NCBI RefSeq assembly: GCF_963678635.1 | Contig: NC_087067.1 | Span: 52,818,233 to 52,878,232, forward strand | Reading direction: 5' to 3' | Length of the DNA: 60,000 nt | DNA from: Symsagittifera roscoffensis | Lineage: Eukaryota > Xenacoelomorpha > Acoela > Convolutidae | Shown: positions 1 to 13,100 of the stretch, one piece after another | Numbering within the stretch: the stretch's first letter is position 1 | Layout: every line of letters starts with the position of its first letter | Notes under the pieces: model-generated | Told to the model about the DNA's origin: nothing | Databases searched by the model: none | Seen by the model: only the letters and a program-made list of their open reading frames with translations | Made by a program: the position numbers and the translations under genes

Positions 1-946
1 GGACAGATTAAAAACACCTAAAAGTATTCTAAATATGCGCAACCTTTTTGGCATAAGCCAGTAGTCTCTGCTTTACTTTAGACCGTTAGTATTATGACGC
101 CCTGAATCTAATTCTGAATATGATTATGAAGTCAAAGAGTCAAGTGGGGTTGTTGTGATGAAAACAGAGTTTGAATAATTGATATGTTCTGAGATATGTT
201 ATGCAAAGCGTCTCAAAATAGCCCCATTGACAATCCATGTTTTGTCTGCAGATCAAAAGTGTTTGATATTCTAATAAAAGTTTTGACCTGCTTTACGAAT
301 GGGAACACACTTTATGGAAACAATCGAATAAGAGGTACCAATGCCATGTAGGAATGATTGGTTGCAAAGCAAAAAAAGAATAATTATCCGACTGTTGCTG
401 CAAGAGCAATTTGGACCTGAAAAAACTAGATTTTCAAAATGACTTACAATTATTCTTGAATGGCTTACAATAACTTACAACTTTTTTTGTCTAAATGTCT
501 GGTTAATTTAGATAAGCTAATGAAAATGCAAGAATCAGTGGTCTAGGCATAGCTGAAATAACGTTAAAATCGTAAATAAAATTAAATTGATTTTGAACGT
601 CGGCCCCTAAACTGAATTCATTATCAAATTGATGATCAATATCCAGACCACTTTTTCTCTACACAAGCAATTTTTTGAGTTTTCTTGAAATCCATGCCCT
701 AACTGGAAGGGTTTAATGTGATTCCCAACTTGATCCCCTGTAACTTTTATATTCAATTGGAGAGAAAATACACGTCATAGCCCCCCCCCCCCCTCCCCCC
801 TGTCATTTCTTGAAGTGGTCGGAACAAAAAATTACAGGCAGCTTCAAAATGCGCGGAGCTGTCTGTTTTCAATTTGTTGACGCCCGAAATAATCTACCTA
901 TTTTTGCATAATATCGTTTTTAAATTTCAAATGCGGCTTTGTCTAG
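1..946. other. HCN intron (5' part outside window)
   Basis: AT-rich intron sequence ending in the TTTGTCTAG acceptor. It holds a C-rich tract at 781-800. No coding exon or recognisable transposon was seen, so the HCN first exon must lie further upstream. Confidence 0.6.
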
Positions 947-1157
947 ATTCCTGTGGGACTTCATCATGTTGATGCTGCTGATCATCAACTTAGTGGTGCT
1001 TCCAGTGGCCATCGCCTTCTTTAATGAGGAGAACAGCCACTCGTGGGCAGTGTTCAACTGCGTCAACGACTCCATCTTCATTCTAGACATCCTACTCAAC
1101 TTCAGGACAGGCATTCCCAGACAACACATGGCCGTGCAAGTGGTACTGGAGCCAAAG
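947..1157 (+). CDS. HCN: HCN exon: S1-S2
   Basis: The acceptor is TTTGTCTAG before 947 and the donor is AAG/GTGAGT at 1158. One base completes an upstream codon, then 70 codons run from FLWDFIML to VVLEPK. Two hydrophobic segments are visible (S1, [20 protein letters not shown]2, [14 protein letters not shown]), followed by the NFRTG motif typical of HCN S2-S3. The ATG at 939 lies in the intron just before the acceptor and is not a start. Confidence 0.9.
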
Positions 1158-4100
1158 GTGAGTTAATCTTTTTATTTTACCCGTGTCGCTGTTCCCCATT
1201 TCAATGTTCGTTCTGTTTCTCTGACCACCCTCAAAAATGTCGAGTGCTATTAGGATGTTTTGAAATTGATCAGTTTTGAGAAAAACGGTCCTGAGTTTTT
1301 TAAACGCAAATGTTGACTTCTTAAACGTGAATTTACTTGGTTTCAGATTAAACTCTATTTTTTTGCAACTCCACTACAATGATCGACTATCCAAGAAACC
1401 GGAAGGAAAATTATGAGAAAACTTTTTAAAATTGTGTAAAAAAACATTTCTCATTGATTGTTTCGGTCAGAACATATTGTACTGTGTGCAACTTGCTCAG
1501 AAATAGACAATTTTTTTTTCAGTCAAACGAACATTTCAAAAGACAAAATACAAAAATTTTAAAGTGTTTATTGTTAAAATTGTGATAAATTTGAATATTT
1601 AAAATTTTGCTTTCGAGTAATTTGCCAGAAAAATTTTGCTCGAAAAATTTTGCTTTATTTGGAGCAGTCACGAATCATAGAATCCCCACAAACGCCGACT
1701 TGACTTCTTAATACTTCAAGTAAATTGCAACATCATTTTTCTCTAAAGTTTCCCCCTTATAGCATTTAGTAGAAAGCAAGACTTATCGTATAAGGACACA
1801 ACCCTGAAAGCTTCAAATGTTCCTTAAGTGCCAAGTTATAAGTAAGTGTGCGAGGAAATCAAAAATGTTTTAAAATTTTAGACAAAGGAAAAATATAAAT
1901 TTTGAAAATATTCCCCCAAGCACTATGTAAAGTAGAAAGTGATGATTTGAGGGTCTAGCAACGCATTAAGAGTTTCAAATAGTTTGCTCAAAATTGATAT
2001 GAAACGACATCTAAGCTGGATGAAAGCACTGCTCACGAGTTAATAGAACAAAAAAATTGCGCTATAATTGATTGTGCCAGAAAAAAGCCAGATTGGCAGT
2101 TATCAAACCGCCAACACTTACAACAAGTCTGCTCATATCAGGGCAAAACTTTAAAAGTTTTGACAACTTTTTAATTAGTCTCGACTATTTTTTGGTAAAT
2201 TAAATATCCACAAACTTTGAATTTAAGGCTGAGAAGAAAAAACTTAAAGTGTAAAAACTTGGATCGTTTAAGGAGTTAATAAGGCCGAACAACTCATTGT
2301 CTCAACTCAATTTGAATGTGCGGGTGGGATAATTCACCAAACTTAATTAAATTGTGGTAAGTTTTTATCACCAAAAAAAATAATATCAGCAGTTTAGGTA
2401 GCTTCTTGGCAGGCTAATCAAGTGGTGTGGTGTGGCCCACGAAGATCCTGAGATCTTGAGCAAATTTTGAACAAAAAAATGATCACAGGTGAAAAATCTA
2501 TTCAGTTTTGACAAAGGGCGTCACTACTCATCGAATAATATAAAAAACTTCCTTCAAAGGGGGGTGGACAACAAACCAAAAAAGCCGCTCCGAGCATATA
2601 TATTCTATCTTTTCATCGAATTTTGGAACGATAACAACCCCCATAAAAACAAGCTCAATCGTTAAGCAGAAACGGATTTTGTTTCTATAGTAACATGTTT
2701 CAGTGAAGAAAAATTACCGAGATCTGAATCCTCTTTACTTAGAAATTGAGAAGAATTTTTTTACCACTATTTTTTATAAGCTCATGAATTTTTTGTCACT
2801 TGAAATAAATCATCTAAAATAAATCACTATATGGAAAAAGTGATGTTATGATGAAACACTTTTACAGGATTTTGAAAAATCAGGTTTTAAATGACATAAA
2901 TCCCAATTTTGTCAACCTTTTTTGTCAACGCAAACCCCCCCTCCCCCTCCCCCAAAAAAAAATCTGCCTTGCTTATTAGCATGCGTTTTTTCTGATAAAA
3001 AGGAGAAATGTTAGTTGATGAAAAGCATTTGAAACTCAAAAACTATATTTTTATGCCATTTGAGAAATATGCTAATTAGAACGTTATCTGAAAATCAGTT
3101 TCTGCCATCTTTGCTCAGTCTTTTGAACGCCTTTAACAATAGCGGACAAAACTAATTTGAGAAATTATTTGAATGTTTTTCCAGCAATGTTGTGTATGAT
3201 GTATTCCTGCGTGATTGCCTTTGATTTACTTGAATAGAAGACATAGTGTTCCGACTTTTGGAGAAATTGGCGTCATACTTCTCCTTGGTGCGCTTCATTC
3301 TGACTAATTTCGGTTTCTTAACGAACAGTTATGATGGGATTCATTTATTAGCTCGTAAAATTATTTATGCCTGTACTCAAAGCTTGCAAGACCACCAGTG
3401 ATCATTTTTGAGGCTGTAAGGATTTGAAAGGTGCAATTTGACTGATTTGGGAAAATTAATGAAATATCCAGTTTTCTAACAACGCGTATTTTTCTTGATT
3501 TTTGATTTTTTTCCCTATTTTTTTACTGTCATGTTTTGTTTCATATTAGCAGATGAGACTTCTCTCTTTTCCAGGTGATCCGTGCCAGTTACATGAGGGG
3601 GTGGTTCGGGATAGACCTCATCTCTTCCATGCCCATGGACTACATCTTCCTCATCATCTCCCAGGGCGACAGTGGGGGTCCGCAGATACTGAATGCCTCG
3701 CGGACCCTGAAGATGCTGCGACTCATGAAGTTCCTCAGTCTCATGCGACTGCTCAGAGTGTCCAGACTCATGAGATATGCGACCCAGTGGGAAGATGTGA
3801 GTTTGCATCCATCTACCATCCACATCCACATCCACGTCACTTGCTCGTCTCTTTTAATTTTTACAGACACAAAATTGTGCGCCTATCCAGTGCACAGTTT
3901 GGCCTCGTACTGAATTGGAGTATTTTAGTCAGAGATTGAGCACAGAACTTTCACCTTAAAATTGTATTCGGAATTCTTGAAAAATAATTAAAGGCGAACA
4001 GTTTTCTCAAAATGTTTGTTCAATAATCTCATGCAGGGCTGGAAAAAACCTTGCATGTTGTGTTCATTGTGAATGAATTTGCTTTGATGGTACAATACCA

Positions 4101-7100
4101 TTTCCGATCATCATGAACTTCAAATACTAATAGCCCATTTGATATGAGAGCGTTTCCGAAGGTTGTTTTTACTATTACACCGCTGATTTCAAACAAAACA
4201 CCTGAAACCTTTGAAGCACCTACACAACTATTTTTCATGGTCGCCTTCGAGCTAGTTCTGCTGTGACGTTTGCCCTCTGGAGCTGAACAAATAAAAGACA
4301 GACAGACCAAGTCGTCATCTGTCAGTCTCACTATTGGAGGGGAGGTTACGTAACTTCCTGTGATGTAATCAACTTGGCATCCAAGTCAGTGCGAGTGATT
4401 TTAAGGGAAAATTGGCTGCCATATGGTTGATTGCAGATTGATTGCAATTTTGAGGCTCATTGATTTGGAATGGAGATTCTTTTATTTTGATGAACATGTC
4501 AAAAGTACAAAAATAGACAAAGATAATAATGTTTTTTTTTGTACAGGAGGGACATTTTGGGCATTTTAGCCTAAGAAAAAGTGCAAATGTCAAGAACTTA
4601 CAGCAGCTTTAATTAAAACGATCAATAGCAATCTTGGGCCGCATGTATAACAGACAAGTTTCACCTAGAATTGCCATCAAACTCGATCCAATTGAGTTGA
4701 AGTTAAAAAAACGAAGCTAACTTTCTTCGAGGTGATTCGCACAACGTAATATTGAAAAAAATGCCGATGTGAGTGGGTTGCAAATGAACGCAGAAATTGC
4801 TACAAAAGTACGAGATCTCATCCCTCGTGGTGTTTTTGGAGACTAAAATGCGGTTCCTGTTTGAAACAAGTTGTCAGCCTAGTTTATCGTGTGTGTGTTG
4901 TAGGTGTTCAACCTGGCTAGTGCGGCCATCCGCATCCTGAACCTGATCTTCATGATGGTGCTGATCAGCCACTGGAATGGGTGTCTCATGTTCCTCTTCC
5001 CCAGAATATACGACTTCCCCCCTGACTCCTGGGTGGTCATAGACGGACTCAAGGTACACTCAACACTACTGCACTCAGTGTTCTCGTTCATTCTCACTTA
5101 GTGGCTTAAGTTAATACTATTCAGGTCGACCTTTTCAGTTAGAGTTTTTTGCCCATGAAAATGGATTTTACTCAACATGGATTTTTCTTGGAGCTCATAT
5201 GTTGCACTGCTGTTTTACCTTGTTTGTTTATGGATTCTTGAGTTCTTGCAACATTTAGGATAATTGTTGCAACATAGTTCTAGTATTGTTTGGAATATTG
5301 GCTCTGATCTATTGCGTCGTAGAGACATTTCAATTAAGTTATTATTGTGTAACATTTTGAAAATGTTTTGTCTAATTTTTAATCTATTTTTGGTTAATTC
5401 TAAGCTATTAAGGTCTTATTCGAGACTTATGGTCGCACCAGATGAGTTAGGACCGATGTGGTTAACTCATAGAGTAATTTCGGATAGGGTACACCGTCTG
5501 CTCGTCACGCTATCTTATTTTCGGCCGGATAGATTCGTGCAACTTCTTAGTCTAATACCGATCCTAATCTTACTCTTATATCTACTAGTCTCAGGGTGTT
5601 TAACTAGTCTCTGCTAGGCTCAATAGATCTAGAGTATACTGGCTTATTGCAACTGCTGAAGTTCTCTTGGAGAGTCAACTAATTTCTAAGTTAAATTCAA
5701 ATCTCTCTGGTGCTGAAATTACAAGTAATTTCAGCACTTACAAATAAGTGGGTTGTTAGTTAGATGGATTATGATTGGTTAATATTAAATATTTTACAGT
5801 GGTAAAATATCCAATGTATCCAATTATAAAATGTAGTTTAGATTAGGTTTCACAAGGAGTTCCATAAATCCGATTAATGAATTTTGTTTTAATTTCAGCC
5901 TTCTCTTTCTCATAATCTTCCCACACTATTTCCTAATATTTTGAGAAAAAAACGAGATTGAATGTCATAGAAACTTGCTGCCCCCTGGAAAAGTTGGTTT
6001 ATTTGGTAAGTTGGTAAGTTGTTTAAAAGCGATCTAGGATTTTCTCGAGACGGTTGGAATTCCAAAAAATGCCCCCTAAAAAAATTTTCGCCGACCTTTG
6101 TCCAAATTCTCTTTTTAACTTTGTTTTTCACCTGAAATTGGTCTATAAAAAGTCTGTGACCACTTCATAAACAAAATTGACCTGACTGATTAATTGCGTT
6201 TTTTTTCGGCGCGCAGTCTGCCCACAAAATTGATATATATTGGACCCAGAGGCGCCTCCGGAAAAAATTTAGAGTTGGTCAAGCAACTGGCAAAAAACTG
6301 TCATATGGCAAAATTGTTAACAGGCTGGCACTTTTGAGGGCGTCAAAACCCTAAATTGGCTTCTGTTTTGTACCTTGATTATTGAATACACCTGATCAAT
6401 GAAAAATTCAATTGTTTTCAATAAACTTAAATTATTACGACTACGTCATTTCCAATCAGTGGAGTCAAACCCGTTGTGCTGATTAATTAGGCTGACCTGA
6501 TACTTCTTTTTGCTTGGACCAAATTGTCAAATTAAATTTTGTTTCTCAATGAAAATGTGGTTGGGCTGTTGGCATTATGTGTCAAATAGAGATGCCTCAA
6601 GGGCGTTCAATGATCACGCGGAGAAGCAAATCTATTCAAACCAATAAGAAAAAAGCCGAAGAACTTGGCTGACAGAATTCAACACACGTTACTTTCTGTC
6701 CGAAGTTTTCTCTTTCTAAAATTGATGAAACAAAATAAAAAATTAAATGCTTACGATCAGTTGAAAAAAGTTGTGACCATCAGCTAAACAGCCGTTTTTT
6801 TTCGTCTAAAAAATAACAAATTAATTATGAAAATTATTGTTCGGACTTTCGATACGAGTGTAACGGAATATTTCTGCTCGGGTGGGTTTTTTTTTCTTCA
6901 GACAAAATTTGACTTTTTAACTAGCCATTTTTGACGGAATTTCTTAAGTCATTCAAAAAAATTGTTGTCCTGAGATTAAAGTTGAAAAGATAGTTCACGT
7001 GTGATCATTTTTCGTAAAGTTATGGGGGTTTAAAGATTGCCATTTTGGTCAATTTGGGAAATTAACGCGCGATATATTTCGCGCATTTAACGCGTAAGCG

Positions 7101-10100
7101 GAGATTTAATCCGTCTTAGAAATCATTCCAAAATAGTTGAAAGAAGCTTATTTGCCATAACTGATTTGTTACAAGGAGTGAAATTTATTCTTTTCTGCTT
7201 CACATGACTTGTGGTGGGATGATTTTCATTTTTCATTTTAATTTATTACGTTCAATTTGTTAATGATATTTATGCTATTACTGCTCCATAAACCTAAAAA
7301 GGCAGTCGAAGCATTCAGGGCTTCGCCCTGATACGAGCAGTCTTGTTTGTTATTAAAAAACAAATCACAAAATTGGTCAACTATTTTAAGAGTCAATCAA
7401 CGTAGTGAAAACTCTGTAATAGATCGTGCTGATTTTTTTCCAGAAAATTTCTTGAAAATTGTTCACGTTCAAATTTGATTATTAGCGCATTGACTTTTGA
7501 TTTATCAATTCATTTCATTTTCAGCTTATTTTTTTTAAAAGGAAGGCAAATTCAACTATCGAACAGTGAGAGAGTAAAGGTCACGAAAAACGTGATCGAT
7601 TTCTAAGAAAATGGAATTTAATTATCAGATTTCCCAGCAAAATAAAAATTTTACCTTTTGATCCAGTTTTCATAAATTGAGTTAATTTCCACAAAAAAAG
7701 TGTCTATCAAAATGCAATTTAATTTCAAAGAATCATAAAGCTATCTACTTTTTTATTGAAATTGGAAATTTGAAGTTTCCTCTAAAAACATGTCACTATT
7801 ATGTTCTCCTTTTCCTTCGGTTCAAGGATCTTTTCCAACAAACTGTTCGCTATGTTCATAAACTGACAACATCAATTTTTATTTCCAACTTTTTAAACGA
7901 AATTAACGGAATATTTGTGCTCGGGGGTTTTTTTCTTCAGACAAGTTTCGACTTTTTAACTAGCCATTTTTGAAAAACAAATTTTTATATCATTCAAAAG
8001 GTATTCTCGTCCTGAGCTTGAATTTGAAAAATATTTTCTGTAATCATTTTTGGTAAAGATATGAGGGTTTAAAGATTAACTTTTTGACCAATTTGGGACA
8101 ATTAACGCGCGATATATTTTGCGCTATTAACACGCTAGCGGAATTTTGATTCGTATTAGAAGTTGTTCTAAATTGGTTGAAGGAAGCCTATTTGCCATAA
8201 TGATTTGTTACTAGGAGCGAAAACTATCACTTTGCACTTTATATGGCGTGTGGGGGAAGATTTTCACAAAAAAATCCAACAATTAAAAAAAAATCAATTT
8301 ATTTTATTTCATTTAATTTTTTCATGTTATTACTGCTCCATAGACCTTGAAAGACAGTCTGAATTTTCAGGGCTTCGCCCTGATAAGATCATCTTGTTTG
8401 AGAATCAAAATTTGCCACATGGACTAAACTAGTTTTAACCTATTTTTGAGTCCCAATGCCATTCTTAGACTTTTTGTAAACAGGTTTCATCCAATAAAAC
8501 CATACGATTGATTTCCTGATAAAAGATGCAATTTTGTCAACCCGATCCCTCTTTGATTCATGATCGCAAACAAAAAGCTTTGCCCAGTAAAATAACTCAA
8601 GGATGTGCAGAAACAGTATAAAGGGACTATGGTTAGACAGGCGCGCTAGCCTTTGATAGATCTTCTGCGCACCGCCAAAACCATAATTTAATTCCAAAAC
8701 TCTTTTTAATAGTTTAATTTGTTCATGTGTAGGACTCCGAGTGGGAGGAGCAGTACAGCTGGGCCCTGTTCCGAGCCATGTCCCACATGCTGTGCATAGG
8801 CTATGGCCAGCAGCCACCCACCTCCCTCATGGACCTATGGCTGGTCATGGTCAGCATGCTGAGTGGGGCCACTTGCTACGCCCTGTTCATCGGACATGCC
8901 ACCAACATGATACAACAGTTTGACTCCTCCAGAAGACAGTACACAGAGAAGGTAGTAAAAAGACAGCTGTTTAGTTTATATTGAGAGATTTCAGTTTAAT
9001 CTCGTGTCATTTAGTCGATTGTTGCAAATGAACAATAAACACAGTCAAGAAAATAAAGTTATTACAGGCTTCATTTCCATGTAATAGTAGAAAAATATAT
9101 AGTAGGAATAGTTGAATACGCTAACACTGACATCTCATCAATCACACCTCTTGAAATTAAAACTAAACGTATTATCAAAATAATATTCTACAAACTTAAA
9201 ACACGAGTCACAGCTCGACATAATAGCAAAAAATCTAAAGTTTTTGCTAACAGAAATTTTTGCATTTGAAATATTGAAAGTGTTGACCAAAATTCTAAGA
9301 AATCAATCGGAAATAGACAATCTTAGGGACTCTATTGAAGATGATGAGATAGCGCTCGGCTGCAAAAAAAAGCGTAATGTAGCTAAAAAATTACAATTAA
9401 ATAAAAACTGTCACCATAGAAACTGTGACCATATAAAAGTCATAAAAATGTTCAACATGGTCATCCCCAAATTGGATAAATTTTGTCACGAAGGAACAAG
9501 TTAACAATTTCAATCATAAGTTAACAATTTATTTGTTGAACAACGGAGACGTTCAAAGTTTTTTGATGATCTAGAAAGGGGGTTCATTAACTTTAAAAGG
9601 AAAAAATTGTTGTTTCTTTTTCGATTTCTAGATCTCGATCTTTATATGTACTATAGAAGCAAAAAACAGAGAAATTCCAAGTGCAAAACAGTCTATATTT
9701 TTTTCTGACTTGGGCACCCGAAAACAGGCTCTTGCACCCTAATGAAGTCCTCCCAGTCTATATTTTGAAAAAGAGTAAATAAAGAACCGTGTGAATTGAA
9801 TGGTAACATTTGGTTGGAACACTTGATTATGATTAATTTTATATGATTTGAAAGTGACCTTCTAACATTCTTAAATCTGGTCATTTTTAAAGAGAAAAGT
9901 ACAAAATAGACATAACAGGAAAAATGGATGCATCAAAAGATTTATTCGTTCATTAGATTCAAATTGTATGCAAAAATAATTGCTTAGAGCTGCACTCCCA
10001 ACTTGAAATTTATTTCCTCCCTCACGCTATCTAGGACAACAAATGTTGAAGAAAACTAAAAGTTTCCCGCATTGACAAAACATACATGTCATACAATTTC

Positions 10101-13100
10101 ATACTATGAAAAATTTGCTTTTTATAGCATTTCAAAGACGGATAAAAATTGCAAGAAAATTGCAGGGTAAGCACTTATTTCATACTCTAAAATTTTGTAA
10201 GCTTTTTTGCCACATTTTGGAATTAAGTTTTTTGAAAAAGGCAAAAGCAAATATTTGTACTTTGAAATTGTATGATAAGCATGTTTGCTTTACTATGAAA
10301 TTGTACGACAAGCATTTTTTTCGAAAATTAAAATACAATTTTTATTGATTTAAAATCTTGTGTTTCACCCGAAACAAACTAACAAAGATTTTCTGAGCGA
10401 AGAAAACCCAGAGCGTAACTGGCAGGTACCACGCAGATAATCTGCATTTGGTGATTTTAGCCATGTAAGTTAATGCTAACTTGTTCACACTGCAATATAA
10501 ACCAGAAACGTAACTTTTTGTATTTGTATATGGCTAGAAAACGTTTACTTTGAAAATTTTGGTGATTGAGAAGACAAGAGGACTATTTTTTTTTATAAAT
10601 GTATATTTATCTTAGCATATGAAAACAAAAATTAATTGTGTTTGTTAAAAAAAACACTTGCTTGTGAGTTTTGGATTTTTTGGGTGAAATTTTCTAGCTG
10701 GAATTTGTAATAGACACAAAAAGTCTGATTTTGCATGCAACTTTTTTTCTTGTTAAACGTATATTCGAGCACAGTAGCAAGTTTTTTGAACAAAACAGGG
10801 ATACATTTTTTTTCTTAAATTTGTATTTTTGCTATCGATGTTTTTCTAGCAGGCATCTTTTTTGTTCAGAAAAGCTTTTTTGTTCGCAAAGTTGTTCTCA
10901 TAATACCAAAAGGCCACCAATTTGTTTTTTTGAGCTTTAAACCAATTTAAAATAATTTCAAAAAAATCGATTGAGTAAATGCTTGTCATGCAATTTTTTT
11001 CTTTGAAAATTGTATGATAAGCATATTTTCCATAGACTCCATCTTTAATATGTCTACATGTTTGATAGACATTTTTTTTGTATGGACATCAACCTGGGTT
11101 GACAAAAGCATGTTTCAGCGAGATGATTCTAATGTCTGAAACATATGGGCAGCTTCAAAAAAAAAAACGCTTTAGTGCACAAATTAACCTAAAATTAACC
11201 TCAAAACTCAAACTTTTATGACTGTTTAAAAAGATCTATAATTTTTTGCATCCATGCATCATTCATTATCGACTAGTTTTTTTCCATCAAATGAATTGTA
11301 GTTCAAAGTATTCCGAAATTTTTTTAATCTCCAAAACTATCGGTTTTAAAACTCAATTATAAAGAATTAATGATTAGACCAGTTTTGATAATAAAAAATC
11401 AAATGAATTTATAAAAAGAAATTGCAAAATGAAATTATAGACAATCAATGAAAATATGCACATAACCAATAACCATTAGGATAAAACATAGAGTAAAAAA
11501 ATTCTGATTATTATCAGTCTCAAAGCAATTGAAGCAACCAAATTTGAATCGCCAAAATAAGCACCCATGAATTAAAAAACGAACTTCTTGGTTGCAAAAA
11601 CTTCTTAGGTTGCAAAAATTTCTTAATTTCACGATTAAAGGTTTCAAAGTTTTTCTCAGTACTGTTTTTTCTTGTTTCACTAGGTTTTTTCTGGAACAGT
11701 ACTGAAAAAAATATATCACTAGTTTTACTCTGAAACAGTACTGATTTTTTTTGGCAGACCAATCCGGTATTTTAAATATCTAACCAGAGTTTTTTTATTA
11801 TCTGAGGTGCCCTCGAAACAGTTTAAAAACTTGCTTTTTTCAATTCAACTCATCATAAAAATCAAAATATTTTTTCTTAAAACCTACGCGCATGAAACAG
11901 CACAAAATAGTTTTGCTGGTGAAGTTGAAAAACGTTATCGGGTGATATTTTTTTATGAGTGATAATGCTGATAACTATTTGGCTAGTGCATATATTCAGT
12001 TTGAGAACTCTCATGCATAATATAGACGTTTCATTTTGAATGAATTGTACATGCTACTAAGATAGCTTTCGAAAATTCATTATTCAGCCTGATAGAATTG
12101 TATTTGAAAGCTCCTTTTTGTGACTTCTTTTGCCAAATGTGGCTTTGAAATACCTTTTAAAGCATAACAAAGAAAGATCCAGCCAATTAACTTAGACCTG
12201 CCACCTATTGTAATATATCACTTGTTCTCGTTTTGTTCTTCAGTAAGATAGACGTCTCTCTTGTAATACTTTTCAAAAAAGTTTAGGATGAAAATAGTGC
12301 GCATTTATTATTTATAAAATGAAATTTAATTTACTGGTTTCAAAGTTGCCACAGACACGAAAGTTTATGTTTCGCTTATAATTTTTTTATTTATAAAACT
12401 TTTTTGTTACTGTTTTTGGGGAAATCAGTAGTAAGCCAATCTGGTCTGCCCAAAAAGATATCTGCAATTTCGAACTTACTTGAAAAGTTTTTTTTGTCGC
12501 CGTCAAAAATCTTATCATACAATTTTTATATAGTATAATTGTATTAAAAGCAATTTTTTCCAAAAAAAATTCAAAATTTAGTGCAATCAAATTTTTCAGG
12601 TTCATCAACAGTGACTGCTTTGGTTGCAATTATTACGTTCAATCTTGATTTTTCGACAATGTTTATGATCAGAAGTGTTTATGGATGATCATCTTATCAT
12701 AGAATTGTATGGTAAACTTGTGTGGTAAACTTTTTTGGTGTATGGAGGCCAACCCGGGTACCATTGAAAATTTCAAATTTGCATTTTTGTTAGCTACACT
12801 TTTTATGTAATAAAAATTTGATTGTGTTTATGCCAATTATGATTTGCTTTTGCAATTTTAGAGTTTATGACAGCTATTACGTCTCTTTGAAAAGATTTAA
12901 CAAGCGTTTTAGTTTCTGTAGAATTTATGTTTTAAAGTTTATACAAATGGGCAGCAAAGAAAACTTGAAACTACTTGAAATTAATGAAAATGCTGAGATG
13001 TTTTCAAATTTTGGGACGGTTTTGAACTCTTTGTCATTTGTGGGGCAAAGTTGTCTAAAACTAGGAGCTCCGCGTCGTTTCAGATCGTTCAAATGGTGTC

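Noticed and set aside
9244-9504. 86-codon + frame with [10 protein letters not shown]
   Set aside because: Lies in an HCN intron. The Cys/His spacing is not a known finger, and no homology or second copy was seen.
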